The notes under the pieces are model-generated. The model was not told the DNA's origin. It saw nothing but the letters and a program-made list of their open reading frames with translations, and made no database searches. From Psococerastis gibbosa (taxonomy: Eukaryota; Arthropoda; Insecta; Psocodea; Psocidae), in contig OZ020485.1 of assembly GCA_963971405.1 (NCBI GenBank), positions 4,340,001 through 4,404,000 of the forward strand: a stretch of DNA of 64,000 nt. The letters are read 5' to 3'. The translations under genes and the position numbers were made by a program. Positions within the stretch are counted from its first letter, which is position 1. Every line of letters begins with the position of its first letter. Below are positions 1 to 10,329 of this stretch, one piece after another.

Positions 1-454
1 TCTGCCTTAATTCAAAAACTGCTCATGTCAATACAATACTTTTTTACAGAATAGATTCCAACTAGTATGTGGGCGCCAACATGACCAACGCGGCTGCGGG
101 ATTTGTCTGAAATTCTTGGTTTTTAATCAATTTAAGTTTTTCAGTCGGATCTGAGCTAAAACAGTCCATCTGTATGTTTTTCTACCGACAATGAACCATT
201 TTTGCTCCAGGAACTAATACAGGGGTTTGTTCGTTTCTTCTACCTAATTCAGAAACGAACACTTATTAACTTATTTAACCAATATGATACTGCAGAATTG
301 ATAAAATGAGCTATAAAATGGTTATTTGATTTTTTCGAAATTATATCAGTAGGGGTGAATTTACTTCAACTCTAATATTTCTATAAAAAATATTTTCATG
401 GGGCAAAAGGATTTCAAAATTGAACAATATGAGTTTAATAACCAATGTCATGTG

Positions 455-690
455 GTCCAAGGGGTCCGGACCCCCCCCCCCCCCCCGAAATAAATGGGCT
501 TCATACAAATTTAAATTTAATTACATATTTTAGGGATACAATTAATAATTTTATGTATACCTGTATTGTTTGAAGAATTGGAATATATTTATTTGAATTT
601 GAACACTGGATAGAATGGACATTTATTAATAAAATATGTAATAAAAATTTTGCCCCCCCCCCCCAAACAAAAGACCTGGGCACGGCCTTG
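455..690. mobile_element. C-run MITE-like element (degenerate)
   Basis: A C-run followed by GAAATAAAT lies at the left end, and a C-run followed by AAACAAAAGACCTGGGCACGG at the right end. This matches the layout of the elements at 11910-12074 and 15957-16108, where terminal inverted repeats are clear; here the left terminal repeat is degenerate. I recognise nothing in 1-454. Confidence 0.4.
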
Positions 691-704
691 ACCAATGTGG
701 AACA

Positions 705-856
705 GATATAGAGATACGGTACTGTGGAGAGGTCTGCGGGTCTTGCAGCAAGGCAACTACAATCTCAGAATTGAAACCACTTTGACGCCTGCCTCATCAT
801 TATCGGCCATTACTACTTCTCTCCCCTCCTCTACAGCAGTGATTAGGTCTTTAACC
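705..856 (-). pseudogene. third, decayed copy of the exon 4 segment in copy A
   Basis: The minus strand reads MADNDEAGVKVVSILRL and then a stop, aligning to VADNDEEGVKSVAIRRL of exon 4. It contains a stop codon and is frame-shifted afterwards, so it is a relic. Confidence 0.65.
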
Positions 857-904
857 CCTGCATGGTCCTTAATTCCATATCTGTCTTTTTTTATAATGGA
901 AAAA

Positions 905-1045
905 TTTCACAGCTTCAATACTGTAGAGAGATACACAGGTTCTTAGTATCAAAACCGCTTTCACCCGTTCCTCATTATAATCGACAACTTCTTCTGCTGT
1001 CTCATCTAAACTTACATGATCCTCAACATTCAAATCTGCCTTTAC
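905..1045 (-). pseudogene. second, degenerate copy of the exon 4 segment in copy A
   Basis: Directly after the exon 4 donor, the minus strand repeats the exon: it reads VSLDETAEEVVDYNEERVKA, then SLYSIE, against VEVKDTVEGVADNDEEGVKS and SLYSIE in exon 4. It stays in the exon frame but ends in unrelated sequence. Probably intronic; a read-through isoform would include it. Confidence 0.65.
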
Positions 1046-1267
1046 CTGTTGTGAAACACTTTCGTCGTCAGAAAGCTCAATACTGTAGAGAGAAGCACTG
1101 GCCCTGCAGCGAGGCTCCGACAGTCTTCGAATTGCAACCGATTTCACGCCTTCCTCATCATTATCGGCAACTCCTTCTACTGTGTCCTTCACCTCCACAA
1201 CTATAGCAGGCAGATTCACGTTGGATTTACCATTTGTTTTTTTTGAGGAACTGCTCACATTTTTCTT
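1046..1267 (-). CDS. SLC16-like copy A, coding exon 4 (acidic loop)
   Basis: 222 bases (74 codons, phase 0 to 0), with acceptor GTTTTCAG and donor CAG/GTAAAG. It encodes a charged segment with VADNDEEGVKSVAIRRL and ELSDDES, aligning to copy B exon 4 (VADNFEESLRAGAIRRL, ELSDDEN). If the donor is ignored the frame stays open to 869 through a second degenerate repeat of the same segment, so a longer exon is possible. Confidence 0.7.
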
Positions 1268-4200
1268 CTGAAAACAAACACACACTCATTATGGGTTTAT
1301 TGTAAGGCTCAAAATTCACCCATATTGAAAATACAGACAATTTTCTTTCCATCTCTGTGTTTCTTTCTTTCTTTCTCACGGTTATTGGTGGTTTGTTACA
1401 CTATTATATGCTTAAGATAGGGAAGAAGTCCATATTCTTTTCTTTTTTATAACTCTAAGGGAATATTTTTAATTTCATATAAAATGATCATCTTACTCTA
1501 CTTCAACTGTTAATGTCTTGCTTTCCCTAACTTTCTAAAAAAAAACTGTAGAAGTAGGAAACTGTTCCTTGCTACTTTCACTATTCATATAGTACGTAGC
1601 CAATAAATTCGTATTGCTACACTTGGCAGAGTTAGTACGTTATGTTTGGGTTGTGGCTCTTTACTTGCGCTATCGAACGCCATTTTCTTAATGAGCCAAG
1701 CTGAATCTTGTCAACTTCAAAGATTATCAAGTATGTTTTCTTTAACAAGAGGAAACCACTTGCCTTCTTCATATGCCAAGCGACAGGCTGATATAAAAGG
1801 GCTCCAACCATGGCATGACCGCTGAGACCCGCAAGAATTAGAATCGTTCCTCTGAATCCAAATTCTTCGAGCAGATAGTTGACTAGAATAGGCAGCAGCA
1901 TCTGGCCAATCCCAGTCCCTGTCACGCTCCATCCTACAGCAATACCTTTCTTGCTGCTGAAGTAGCTGTTGACCGCAACGAACGTGGATGGGTACAGACA
2001 TCCGAGGCCTAGTCCTGGGAACAAACTGTAATGGTTAGAGGCGGTAGTGGGAGTGTTATTACAATAAGATGACTCTCTTACTAAATTCTTTCCAACATCG
2101 CAGCGATTAATAGAATTTTCTGGAGCACTCAGGAGCAGTTTTATGCAGTGCAATAAAGCACTACACTCTACAATGACTTCAACCCAAGAAGAGAAGTTGC
2201 CGCCGGAAAAGTCTATCACAGTGCTTGCAAGTCTCACTATTCTGCCCACACGGATGAGTCAGCCAGGAATATTTTCATATGCAACTGATTTACATAGCAG
2301 AGTATAATCGAAACCTGTTTGCTTGCGTTATCCCTCACTGCAATTACCTCCGATTGCTACTGTCTTTTTATCCGTGATTATATTTCCTCGTCTGATTAAG
2401 TCCTTATTTTTCTTCGGTGAAGTCAGTGCCGGGTTTGGATATGGAGCCACAAGGGTCATGGCCCCACAAAATACACAATTACAAGGGATTAATTCATTAG
2501 CGTAAATTCCCAAAATTTCTGGGGGGGGGGCTTTAGGACCCTAAGACCTTGAAATCGATAAATGAGCCCAAATTAGTGAGGTTTTACTCATATTATACCC
2601 CGGAGAAAAATAAATTGATAATTGCAAGGGCCAGTGAGATTTGACGAATATTCTATCCTGGAGAATGGGGGGGGGGGGTCTCTCCTGGAGAAAAAAATTG
2701 ATGAATAGGCCGAAATCAGTGCGGTTTTACGCATTTTGCAAGCAGTACAGTTGAGATTTTACAGACGAATAAACGTACCACTGAGAGGGGCCCGGGGGTC
2801 TCCCCCGAAGAAACATTTTGAAAAAATAGTTCTGAAATATTGGGGTTTTAAGCATTTTGAGTAATATATTTTTGTGAAAGTACTTGGTCAATATGTTGAT
2901 TTTTTTCATGATGTCTCTCATGTGAAATAAGCGTACCAAGAATTAATTTTTTTCGATTCGTTATTGTGGATACTATGCCTTTCGCCTCCATAACGTCTTT
3001 GTTACCAGAAATCCTCGGGGGGGGGGGGGGCTTAGCCCAGGACCCCCCTACTTACGCCAATGTTTGAAAGCAGTACAATTGGGATATCATAATGACGAAT
3101 AAACCTACCATTGAGGGGGAGAAAAATTTGGAAAAAAAGCTCTGAAGAAATGGGGTTTATGCATTTTGAGTAATATATTTTTTGTGAAAGTACTTGGTCA
3201 ATATGTTGATTTTTTTAATGTAAAATAAGCATACTAAGAATTAATTTCCCTTTCATTATTGTGGATACTCTGCCTTTAGCCTCCATAACGTCTTTGTCAC
3301 CAGAAATCCTGGGGGGGGGGGGCTACGGGTGGACCTGGAGGGGGCTAAGCCCCTATTTACGCCAATGGATTAATAATATAACCAAAACAAAAAACTATAA
3401 AGGAAATAAACTTGTCGAAATATTTGGCGGGAAATTAATGATTATTCGCCCTATTCTTTTCTATTTTACATCCTGTGTCTCCATTTTATAATTGGTTTTA
3501 TTAATATAATTAGTATAGTATTCGTCTCAGGGTGATATTTCAGCCCCAGAAAGGGCCCCCACACAATTCCGCCCCACGAGCCCCCTCAAGGCTAAACAAG
3601 GCGTATGATCCACGTCATTTAACAACAGCCTTACATATTTTCTAGGTACCTATTTAATATTGCTGAGACCAATAATAATAGCGACAGTGGAAAGTGCTTA
3701 ACTTGCTCTCTGGACATACTTCACAGATTTCAGTCTGTTAAGCAGCAGGGTCGTGCTGGGGACCATAGGAGGCGCGGGACAGAGCACCGAAGTGGCGCCA
3801 CTTTGGTCCTCACTGTTGTTTTACAATATATTTACTAAAATTAATATAATGTGTCTAATAAGTTTTCCTTCAAGTTATTTCGCTTCACTTGTATAAGGCC
3901 CGCTCCCACCAGCTTTCACTAAGATTTTTTATTTTCTTTCCCTCGATTTTTTAATTTTTTTCCTTCTGTCCTATGAGGGGCGCCATTAAGGTTATTGAGC
4001 AAAGGCGCATGGGGGGCGAGTCCCCCTAGTCCTTCTGGCCAGCCCAGCTGGCCAGCTTCTGGACAACCCTGCTGTTCAGAGTTCCAATACAAAGTAATTT
4101 GTTCCCTCCGACTACCTAGGTAGTGTCTATGGTTGATCGTGATCGGAACATAGCTGAAATAATCGATCCCAAATTAATTTCAAGCACTCACCAGTGGAAA

Positions 4201-5920
4201 TACTGTATGTAATAATGTAAGTCACGAGAGAGTCGGCGAGGGTGGTAAGCAGAAGACCTGCCATCATGAGGATACCACCAGTGAGGGCAACCGTTTGGTA
4301 CGAGAACTTGCGGATAAGACTGCCAGTGAAGAGTCCGGAGAGGTTCAGGAACGCTGACTGAACGCTGAGGATGACTGTAGCGCCACTGGTGGCAATACCT
4401 AGCTCTCCCAGACGCTGACTGAATAGGAACCCGAAGACCGACACTAAAGCTTGTGTAGTCATCTAAGAAATAAATAGGAAAGCAATAAATAGATAAACAT
4501 CACAAAATAGGAAATATTGTATATCTATTATCTAGTCACTTCACGTGTTCTGCGGCTATTGTTTGTTTGTTTAGTTTCCAATAGGGCTCTATATTAGACA
4601 GATATTGTCAACCGCCATTTTGTATCCATTTTAAGTCTGGCGTATAAGCAAAGCATTGGGTGCTTACCTATTTATTTTTAGAAAATCATCGTTGTTTTTT
4701 ATTATTAATTTAAAAAAACGTTCTACCCATTAGGGAAGTGTTTAATAAAAAAATACTAAAACGTGTTTTCGTTCTTTTCAATTTTTTACTTTCTTACAAT
4801 ACTTACCATATAGGAATTATAAGATACGAAATGGCGGATGACAATACCCGGGTATTTAGTGCCTTAGTTTCCAACGCCTGCTTTTAAGATGTCGGCTTTA
4901 GTAAGGAGCCCTGCCAGCTGGGGGAGGGGAGTGTTTGAGCCGATATTTTAACTTGAGGCACCCAAATGACAGATTTTTCACCTGGGGGGGGGGGGGGAGT
5001 TGACTGACAACGTTCCCACATAAAAAGTGTGGTGGCATGATACCCAATGTAGTTCTAGGTCTGAGGGCTGGCAGAAAACCCACTGGAGGACTCGCGTGAC
5101 CAATCCCTTTGGGATGTTGTGGTCAGTAACATGCCTGGCATCTGCGTTTTTCTCTATCGATGAAGGTAACTTTTCCATTAAGGTTGGGTGGTTGGAAATT
5201 TTTCTTTCATATCAAGTCTATTCCACTATTCCTTGTCCCCTTTACTTGATGAAATATTGAAAGAAGGTCCACCCTGACCCCATAAGGCACACGCGTCTAT
5301 CAGTCTTCTAAGAGAAACAGAGAAAGATATAATACCGTATGGCAGCCTTCATGCTGTACTCAATATTATAATTGTACATAGTATTGTACACTGGCCGTGG
5401 CGTATCCGGCGTGCGTGCAGGTACGCTTGACAGCTAATATCAGGTTTTAAGCAAACTTCAATTATAAATTCAGACCTACCAGGCATTGTAACTCTATGAA
5501 CTCGCTGGGAAAATGTTTATATTTACTCGCTTCTCATACTAGGATACATGTAGGCCTATCATGAAATATAATAGCTATGTTCTTTTACAGATTCACATGA
5601 AGGTTTAGGATATAGGTTCAGAATTTGCCCATCCACTCTAGCTACCAAACGGCTCGGAGCACAACTTATTGCTGACTCCCTGCTTACATTGCTTACTGGC
5701 CACAAGCCATCCCCAGCCTCCGTCCGGGACCTGGCTCGCATCCTACTTATTCTTATGTAAGCTTCTCAATTTTTAAGTTTATAATAATGGATTATTGCTT
5801 ACTTACATTGCTTACGGCGACCCCGAGGACCACCAGCCATCCCCAGCCTCCGTCCGGGACCTGGCTCGCATCTTTGATGACCGAGTTTGATTTAGGATCG
5901 ACTGCCTTTTTCTGCTGCAT
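1046..5920 (-). CDS. SLC16 (monocarboxylate transporter)-like gene, copy A, 5' part (4 exons)
   Basis: Exons in gene order are 5920-5807, 4462-4192, 2014-1764 and 1267-1046; they join in frame to 286 residues (phases 0, 1, 0, 0). The family signature PDGGWGW opens transmembrane helix 1. Exon 2 carries helices 2-3 and the basic loop RKFSYQTVALTGG. Exon 3 carries helices 4-6, from GLGLGCLYPSTF to QPVAWHMKK, including YFSSKKGIAVGW and the helix 5 glycines. Exon 4 is the acidic cytoplasmic loop between helices 6 and 7. SLC16 proteins are plasma-membrane carriers, many of them proton-coupled transporters of lactate, pyruvate or related solutes; the substrate cannot be read here. Exons for helices 7-12 are not seen between position 1 and 1046, so the gene either continues off the window or is truncated. 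The donor after exon 3 is GC rather than GT. Copy B, 17 kb upstream on the same strand, is the paralogue. The family call is firm; whether copy A is functional is open. Confidence 0.85.
1764..2014 (-). CDS. SLC16-like copy A, coding exon 3 (GC donor)
   Basis: 251 bases, phase 1 to 0. The acceptor is TTCCCAG and the first complete codons read LGLGC. It carries helices 4-6 and ends HMKK. The donor is AAG/GCAAGT, a match to the consensus of the rare GC-AG intron class; copy B has GTAAGT at the same place. Open reading frame upstream of 2014 is intron read-through. Confidence 0.85.
2728..3360. repeat. tandem duplication of about 310-330 bp in copy A intron 2
   Basis: Two successive copies (about 2728-3050 and 3060-3360) share the blocks TTTTGAGTAATATATTTTT, AAAGTACTTGGTCAATATG and GCCTCCATAACGTCTTTGT, and each ends in a long G run. 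The flanks (2520-2727) resemble the minisatellite at 9.1-10.7 kb (GGTTTTAC, a GGGTCTCCCC core). Confidence 0.7.
4192..4462 (-). CDS. SLC16-like copy A, coding exon 2
   Basis: 271 bases, phase 0 to 1, with acceptor TTTCTTAG and donor GTGAGT. It begins MTTQALVSVFG (end of helix 1) and runs through helices 2 and 3 to TYSIST. Length and phase are identical to copy B exon 2 (20342-20612). About 15 residue differences separate the two, mostly conservative. Confidence 0.88.
4865..4999. repeat. dispersed repeat family C, copy 1
   Basis: It shares GTTTCCAACGCCTGCTTT, CTTGAGGCACCC and GAGTTGACTGAC with segments at 44932-45080 and 53057-53200. It lies in copy A intron 1. No coding capacity or termini are recognised. 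Confidence 0.6.
5682..5741 (-). pseudogene. decayed duplicate of copy A exon 1
   Basis: About 60 bases nearly identical to the 3' half of exon 1 (ASQVPDGGWGW...), some 65 bases downstream of the real exon in gene direction. About 15 bases of the helix 1 coding part are deleted, which breaks the frame and removes helix residues; a GTAAGC-like donor remains. Copy B has a comparable relic at 22561-22615. Confidence 0.75.
5807..5920 (-). CDS. SLC16-like copy A, coding exon 1
   Basis: Encodes 38 residues starting MQQKK and ending GVAVSN, followed by the donor GTAAGT. The ATG at 5920 is chosen because copy B starts with the same MQQKK. The open frame extends upstream, but an AG (TTATCAG) about 30 bases before the ATG suggests a spliced 5' UTR. 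The linker before the family signature is four residues longer than in copy B. The end of an 850-bp dispersed repeat lies about 60 bases upstream. Confidence 0.85.
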
Positions 5921-5978
5921 CCTTGTAGCTCCGTACTGTTTTCTACCCACATCCTGATAACAAATAAACCATACAGAA

Positions 5979-6955
5979 ATAACCAATCCGAGTTTACTCG
6001 AACATACTTTCCAATTTATCAATTAGTAGAGAGAGAAAATGATTAATTTCATGGTAAATAATTTTCCTATGGTTAAATTTCGGATATCACGGGGGGGGGG
6101 GGGTCGTCCACCTGACGTCACTGGAAGTGACGTCAATTCTAGATAGGTCAGACCAACACATTACCACACAGCAATAATGGCAGGGCACGCAATGCATTTG
6201 AGCGTGAATTTGCTTTCATTTAAAAAAAAAAAAAATATTTTTGCACAAAAGCTAATAGTTTATTGGGAAAGCAAGCTGTCCGGTTCCGTTACTCAATTTA
6301 ACACCTAAAACATGCCCGAAGGTAGAAATCATCGATAGAAAGGTTTCGCAGAAAAATTTTTTTTTAGTCATTTTTCATTAAAATTAAGTTATTTTTGAAG
6401 AGCCAGTAGAATCCGGGCTGATGGGCCGGATTCTACTGGTTCTTCATTTGATTCCGGCCGTGAAAGCCTTTGCAGTTACATAAGTTATTTTTATTTTTTT
6501 ACCCCCAGAAGCAACCTATCAAGGGGCAAGCGACCCACCGCATTTCGTTAACATTAATAACGACTACGATATATGTGAATTTAAAAGGAAGTCGTTGGAG
6601 CCGTTGTTGAGAAATAATTTTTTTAGACGTTTTTTGGAGTTTTTGAGAATAAACCCCCCCCCCCCAAATTGAGTTAGCCCAAAATAAAAATAAAATAGTT
6701 CCAAGGTATGATTTTTTGCGAACCTACGTGCCAATTTCACCCAAATCCACCGAGTAGTTTGCCCGGAAATCGATGAACAGACAGACATACATACAGACAG
6801 ACAGACAGAGCGACAGACAGACATTTCGTATAAACCACTTTTTTGGGTTCCTGGGACCTCAAAACGTGTAAATCCGTTGAAATCTCGGAATCGAAAATTT
6901 CGACCATCACAAAGCTTTCCTTATACTACGTATAAATTGGAAAGCAGTAACTACT
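5979..6955 (-). repeat. 850-bp dispersed repeat (family A), copy with nested hairpin insertion
   Basis: Bounded by ACTTTCCAATTTATCAATTAG on the left and TACGTATAAATTGGAAAGC on the right, so both ends carry a 13-14-base inverted CTTTCCAATTTAT. It contains a GACA tract (about 6778-6822), a C-run and conserved blocks such as TTTTTGGGTTCCTGGGACCTC. It is interrupted at 6397-6480 by a hairpin element with a 12-base target duplication. Open frames across it (SVCLSVC...) are translations of the TGTC tract. Confidence 0.8.
6397..6480 (+). mobile_element. 84-bp hairpin element, copy 1
   Basis: A stem of about 25 bases (GAAGAGCCAGTAGAATCCGG and its complement) with a very short loop is followed by a tail TTCCGGCCGTGAAAGCCTTT. 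It is flanked by direct repeats TAAGTTATTTTT (6385-6396 and 6481-6492), and it interrupts the family A repeat exactly there. A second copy at 21794-21879 has its own 13-base target duplication. Confidence 0.8.
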
Positions 6956-7002
6956 GGGTAGGTACCACACTTTTACTTAATTATTTTTACCGCGCCTTAT
7001 CC

Positions 7003-7320
7003 TCATGGAGGGTCGGCGTCACGACAGCAGCGTTTCCACACAGTCCTGTTGTGTGTGTCCTCGGTGGAGAGCCCCAAACTTGTCACATCTCCGGTGATCT
7101 TTCTTCTCAGTGTAACTTTCGGCCTCCCTGGTGGCCTTCTTCCTTGTATCTCCCGGTTCATTACTCTTTTGACTAGTTGTTTTTCGTCTCTACGTTGTAC
7201 GTCTCCCCACCAGTTCAGTCTATTTTCTCTAAGTCTCTCTTGTACATCACGGGTTCTCATCTCTTGCCTTAGATTTTGGCTTCTACGTTGGTCTATCAGC
7301 GTTACACCATGTAGTCTCAA
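7003..7320 (-). pseudogene. LINE reverse transcriptase C-terminal remnant
   Basis: A 105-residue frame has the C-terminal pattern of non-LTR retrotransposon polymerases: NRLNWWGDVQRRDE, then GRRPPGRPKVTLRRKI and a final W near TVWKRC. Only the last part remains, without the polymerase catalytic core or endonuclease, so this is a 5'-truncated dead copy. Confidence 0.8.
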
Positions 7321-7437
7321 AGGAAAGTTAAAGGTACGTTAAGGGCATGTAAATGTGTACCTATAATTAAAGAATTCCTTGGAGTCACTGTTGGAACTTC
7401 TGACAAGATTATGTTGCTCATGACTTCGAGGTATTTC

Positions 7438-7571
7438 ATTTAAATTAAATAAATAAATAAATAAGGACTTTTTATTGTTTCTATTACTAAGCCAACCTAG
7501 CGGAGTAAGGGCTATAAAGCCCTCTCTTTCACTCAACTAGGAAGGCCCGGGACCGCCTGCTTTACATTTTC
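7438..7571 (-). mobile_element. tRNA-derived SINE family 1, 3' half
   Basis: In minus orientation it matches the 3' half of the SINE at 8411-8622: GCCTTCCTAGTTGAGTG, CCCTAACTCCGCTAGGTTGG (with changes) and a TTTA-repeat tail. The tRNA-like head is missing. The stretch 7572-8410 holds nothing I recognise. Confidence 0.75.
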
Positions 7572-8410
7572 AGATACAATCAGAGGGAGAACAGCCTTTT
7601 AAGTGAAAACATGAAATGTCCCATGTCCTTCCACAAAATATCACGACAGACATAAGACTTTTCTGAACCTTTTCATGCATGATACGTGCCTCTTTCTACT
7701 ACAGATTAGCAGCAATTATTGATTTAGATAAATAACGATTAGTGTGGTAGTTCCAAGGAAGAAGTTCAAAACCTGTAGCCAATTGGTGTTAGTGAAGATA
7801 GCGTGTCATTTATCAAAATGTAGAGGAGCATTTCTACCAGTTAATGGATGTTTTTTTGATCGATATTTCCAGTGAAAACCGGTTACATTAAAAAAGAAAA
7901 CTCGTAGTAGCCTAGGGGCCGCTGGTACCTACCCCAATTTGATCTCGAAAAATTCCTTGCCTACAGTTTGATTTAAGGTTACGGTATGTAACTCGTGCCT
8001 TCGGCGTATTTTATTTTAAGACACAATCGGAGGGGGAAAGGCCTTATATCAAGCATCCCATGAGATATCAATCAGTAATCAGTAAAGGCTGTCAAAACAT
8101 AGTTACTCAATAGATATAAAAAAAATCAATAGTTATTTTAAAAAAAAATCGCGGCAGACAGAATAAATTTCTTTGTACATTTTCCTATAAGATATGTATT
8201 TACCTCTTTCGATCACAGATTGGCCACAATTTTTAATTTGATTGGGTTTTCATTGGGTTGTCAGTCTATGAAGTGTTTTTTTTTTAACATTACTGTCTAG
8301 TGGGCATTACCGCTAAAATCCGATTAATTGTAGTTTTTCCTGTCAAATACCAAATAGGTCTACATTTATTATTGTCTTGAGATAGTATTTATTCAATATA
8401 TTACAGTATT

Positions 8411-8622
8411 AGGACATGTGGAGTAGTGGTACAGACTCCGACTTTCACCCGAATGGTTGTTGGTTCGAGTACCACACTTGCTACATTTTTTGGCCATGCT
8501 TTGGAAGGCATGTAAAGCTTTGCTAGTTGAGTGTAAGAGAGGGCCTATAGCCCTAACTCCGCTAGGTTGGCTTAGTAATAGAACAAAAAAAAGTCAATAT
8601 TTATTTATTTATTTATTATGTG
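8411..8622 (+). mobile_element. tRNA-derived SINE family 1, full copy
   Basis: The head GGAGTAGTGGTACAGACTCC resembles a pol III A box and GTTGGTTCGAGTACC a B box. The body has GGCATGTAAAGC and CTCCGCTAGGTTGGC, and the tail is a TTTA repeat. Further copies lie at 21996-22460, 48542-48750 and 61494-61676. Confidence 0.8.
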
Positions 8623-9099
8623 GTATCTTGAGACCACTGACATTAAACTTAATAAGAACCTCCTCTTAGTAGCCGAAATTGGAAGATTTTAGTAGAGAGA
8701 TAGATGTCGTCCATGTGCAAAAGGGGACAAGTCACTTTTTAAAAAAAAATGAGGTTCTAATGTTTTCCGTTAGATGACATGCTGAGGAACAAGGTGTGAA
8801 GAGACAGTTGCAAAAGGTAGTCTAATAGCTTGATATCAACACTTTGAATTTCAAGCACAGATGCAGAATGGGACAAGTACGACTGAAGAAATATTCCATA
8901 AGGGGACAAGTGCTATAGGTAAGCCTGCCATACCTCCCGGTTTACCCGGGAGACCCCTGGTTTTCAACCCAATCTCCCGGCTCCCGGGTGAATGTTGTCG
9001 GGAGGCCGTAATCTCCCGGTTTTGGAAAATGCCCCGGAAAATCTCCCGGTTTTTTTTATTAAGAAAAGAAATTGAGTGATGTAATTTTAGATTAAGTAG

Positions 9100-9880
9100 A
9101 CATTTTTATCGGATTGTGTGGAATTGTATTCATCGCCTGTAAATTATAAATGTTACTGAGCCATCAATATGCGTAAAACTCCTCTATTTCAGGCCTATTT
9201 TTCAAAAAATTTCAACCGGGGCAGACCCCCGGGCCCCCTTGTTTCCAACTACCTACTTAATTCATTGCCAGTAAAATCTGAACGTTACTGCTAACTCAAT
9301 GCGTAACACCCCATTACTTTAAGCCCACTTTTCACTGCCCCCCCCCCCCTTGTGCAATTGTATTTTTCGCCTGTAAAATCGAAATGTCATGCTATCAATA
9401 TGCGTAAACCACCATTATTTCAGGCTCATTAAAAAAAATCACCTGGGGCCATGGGGAGACCCCCGAGCCCCCTTGTTTGCAACTACTAGTATATTTATCG
9501 TCTGTAAAATCTGGAAGTTTCTGCTATCTAAATGGGTAAAAACCCATTGATTTAAGCCATTTTTTTGACAATTTTTCTATCGGGGGCGACCCCCGAGCCC
9601 CCCTTATGTGCAATTGTATTTTTGGCCTGTAAAATTTAAATGTTAATAGAATTGTGTGGAATTGTATTCATCGCCTGTAAATTCTAAATGTTACTACAAT
9701 CAATACGCGTAAAACCCCTCTATTGCAGGCCTATTTTTCAAAAAAATTCAACCGGGGGAGACCCCTGAGCCCCCCTTGATTCCAACTACCTACTTAATTC
9801 ATCGACTGTAAAATCAGATCGTTTCTGCTATCTAAATGCGTAAACCCCCATTAATTTAAACCAAGTTTTAAAAAACATAG
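9100..9880 (+). repeat. about 130-bp degenerate minisatellite, block 1
   Basis: At least six imperfect units, each with GCCTGTAAAATCT, AATGCGTAAAACCCC, ATTTCAGGCC, a run of A, then a GC-rich near-palindrome of the type CCGGGGGAGACCCCCGGGCC and CCTTGTTTGCAA. Blocks continue at 10330-10740, and a related unit lies in reverse orientation at 41340-41560. Confidence 0.75.
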
Positions 9881-10230
9881 GAGCTAGATCTGGGGAATAA
9901 GGTGCATGTTCAAATACAGAGACCTGTCTTTCTAATCGGTCTTTCTGTTCCTGCGAAAACTTATTTGTTACCAATTTCGCACTCACTTTTGCCATGTTCA
10001 GTTTCTTTATTACTGTTTACCATTTCAGCTATCATGCCTGTTGAAAGACGCGCATTGTCCATAACATCTTCCAGGTCACCACTAAATCTTTTGTGCCACT
10101 CAAACACAGTTGTGCGCGACTTTACATTCTCGCCATAAGCTTCTTTCAAAAAATGGAAACTTTGTGTGGGTGTATTTTTTTTAAAAATGCCAAACTTTAA
10201 CGCTGCTCGAAACATGTCATGCATCAACCA
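9880..10230 (-). pseudogene. mariner-type transposase remnant, internally deleted
   Basis: The N-terminal helix-turn-helix module is recognisable (LKFGIFKK...LKEAYGENV, then TTVFEWHKRF and GDLEDV). About 220 bases further on the minus strand reads HAPYSPDLAP, the conserved motif near the end of the mariner catalytic domain. The intervening DDE core is gone, so the copy is inactive. It sits inside the minisatellite, splitting it into two blocks. The type is clear; the lineage within mariner is not. Confidence 0.85.
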
Positions 10231-10329
10231 TTACCCCGGCAATGATATGTGCCGGGGGGGGGGGGGGGGGGGGTATTGGGCTGTGGCCCCCCCCCCCCCG
10301 AAATGAAAAGTTGAGAATTAAATAAATTT

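Noticed and set aside
2015..2249. N-terminal extension of the frame containing SLC16-like copy A exon 3
   Set aside because: It is intron read-through; the acceptor at 2014 joins in the phase shared with copy B, and the extension has no similarity to the family.
6564..6824. Open frames rich in SVCLSVCLSV (also at 19043, 24021, 34998, 45576, 61718)
   Set aside because: They are translations of TGTC/GACA tracts inside the family A repeat, differ in frame and length between copies, and have no domain.
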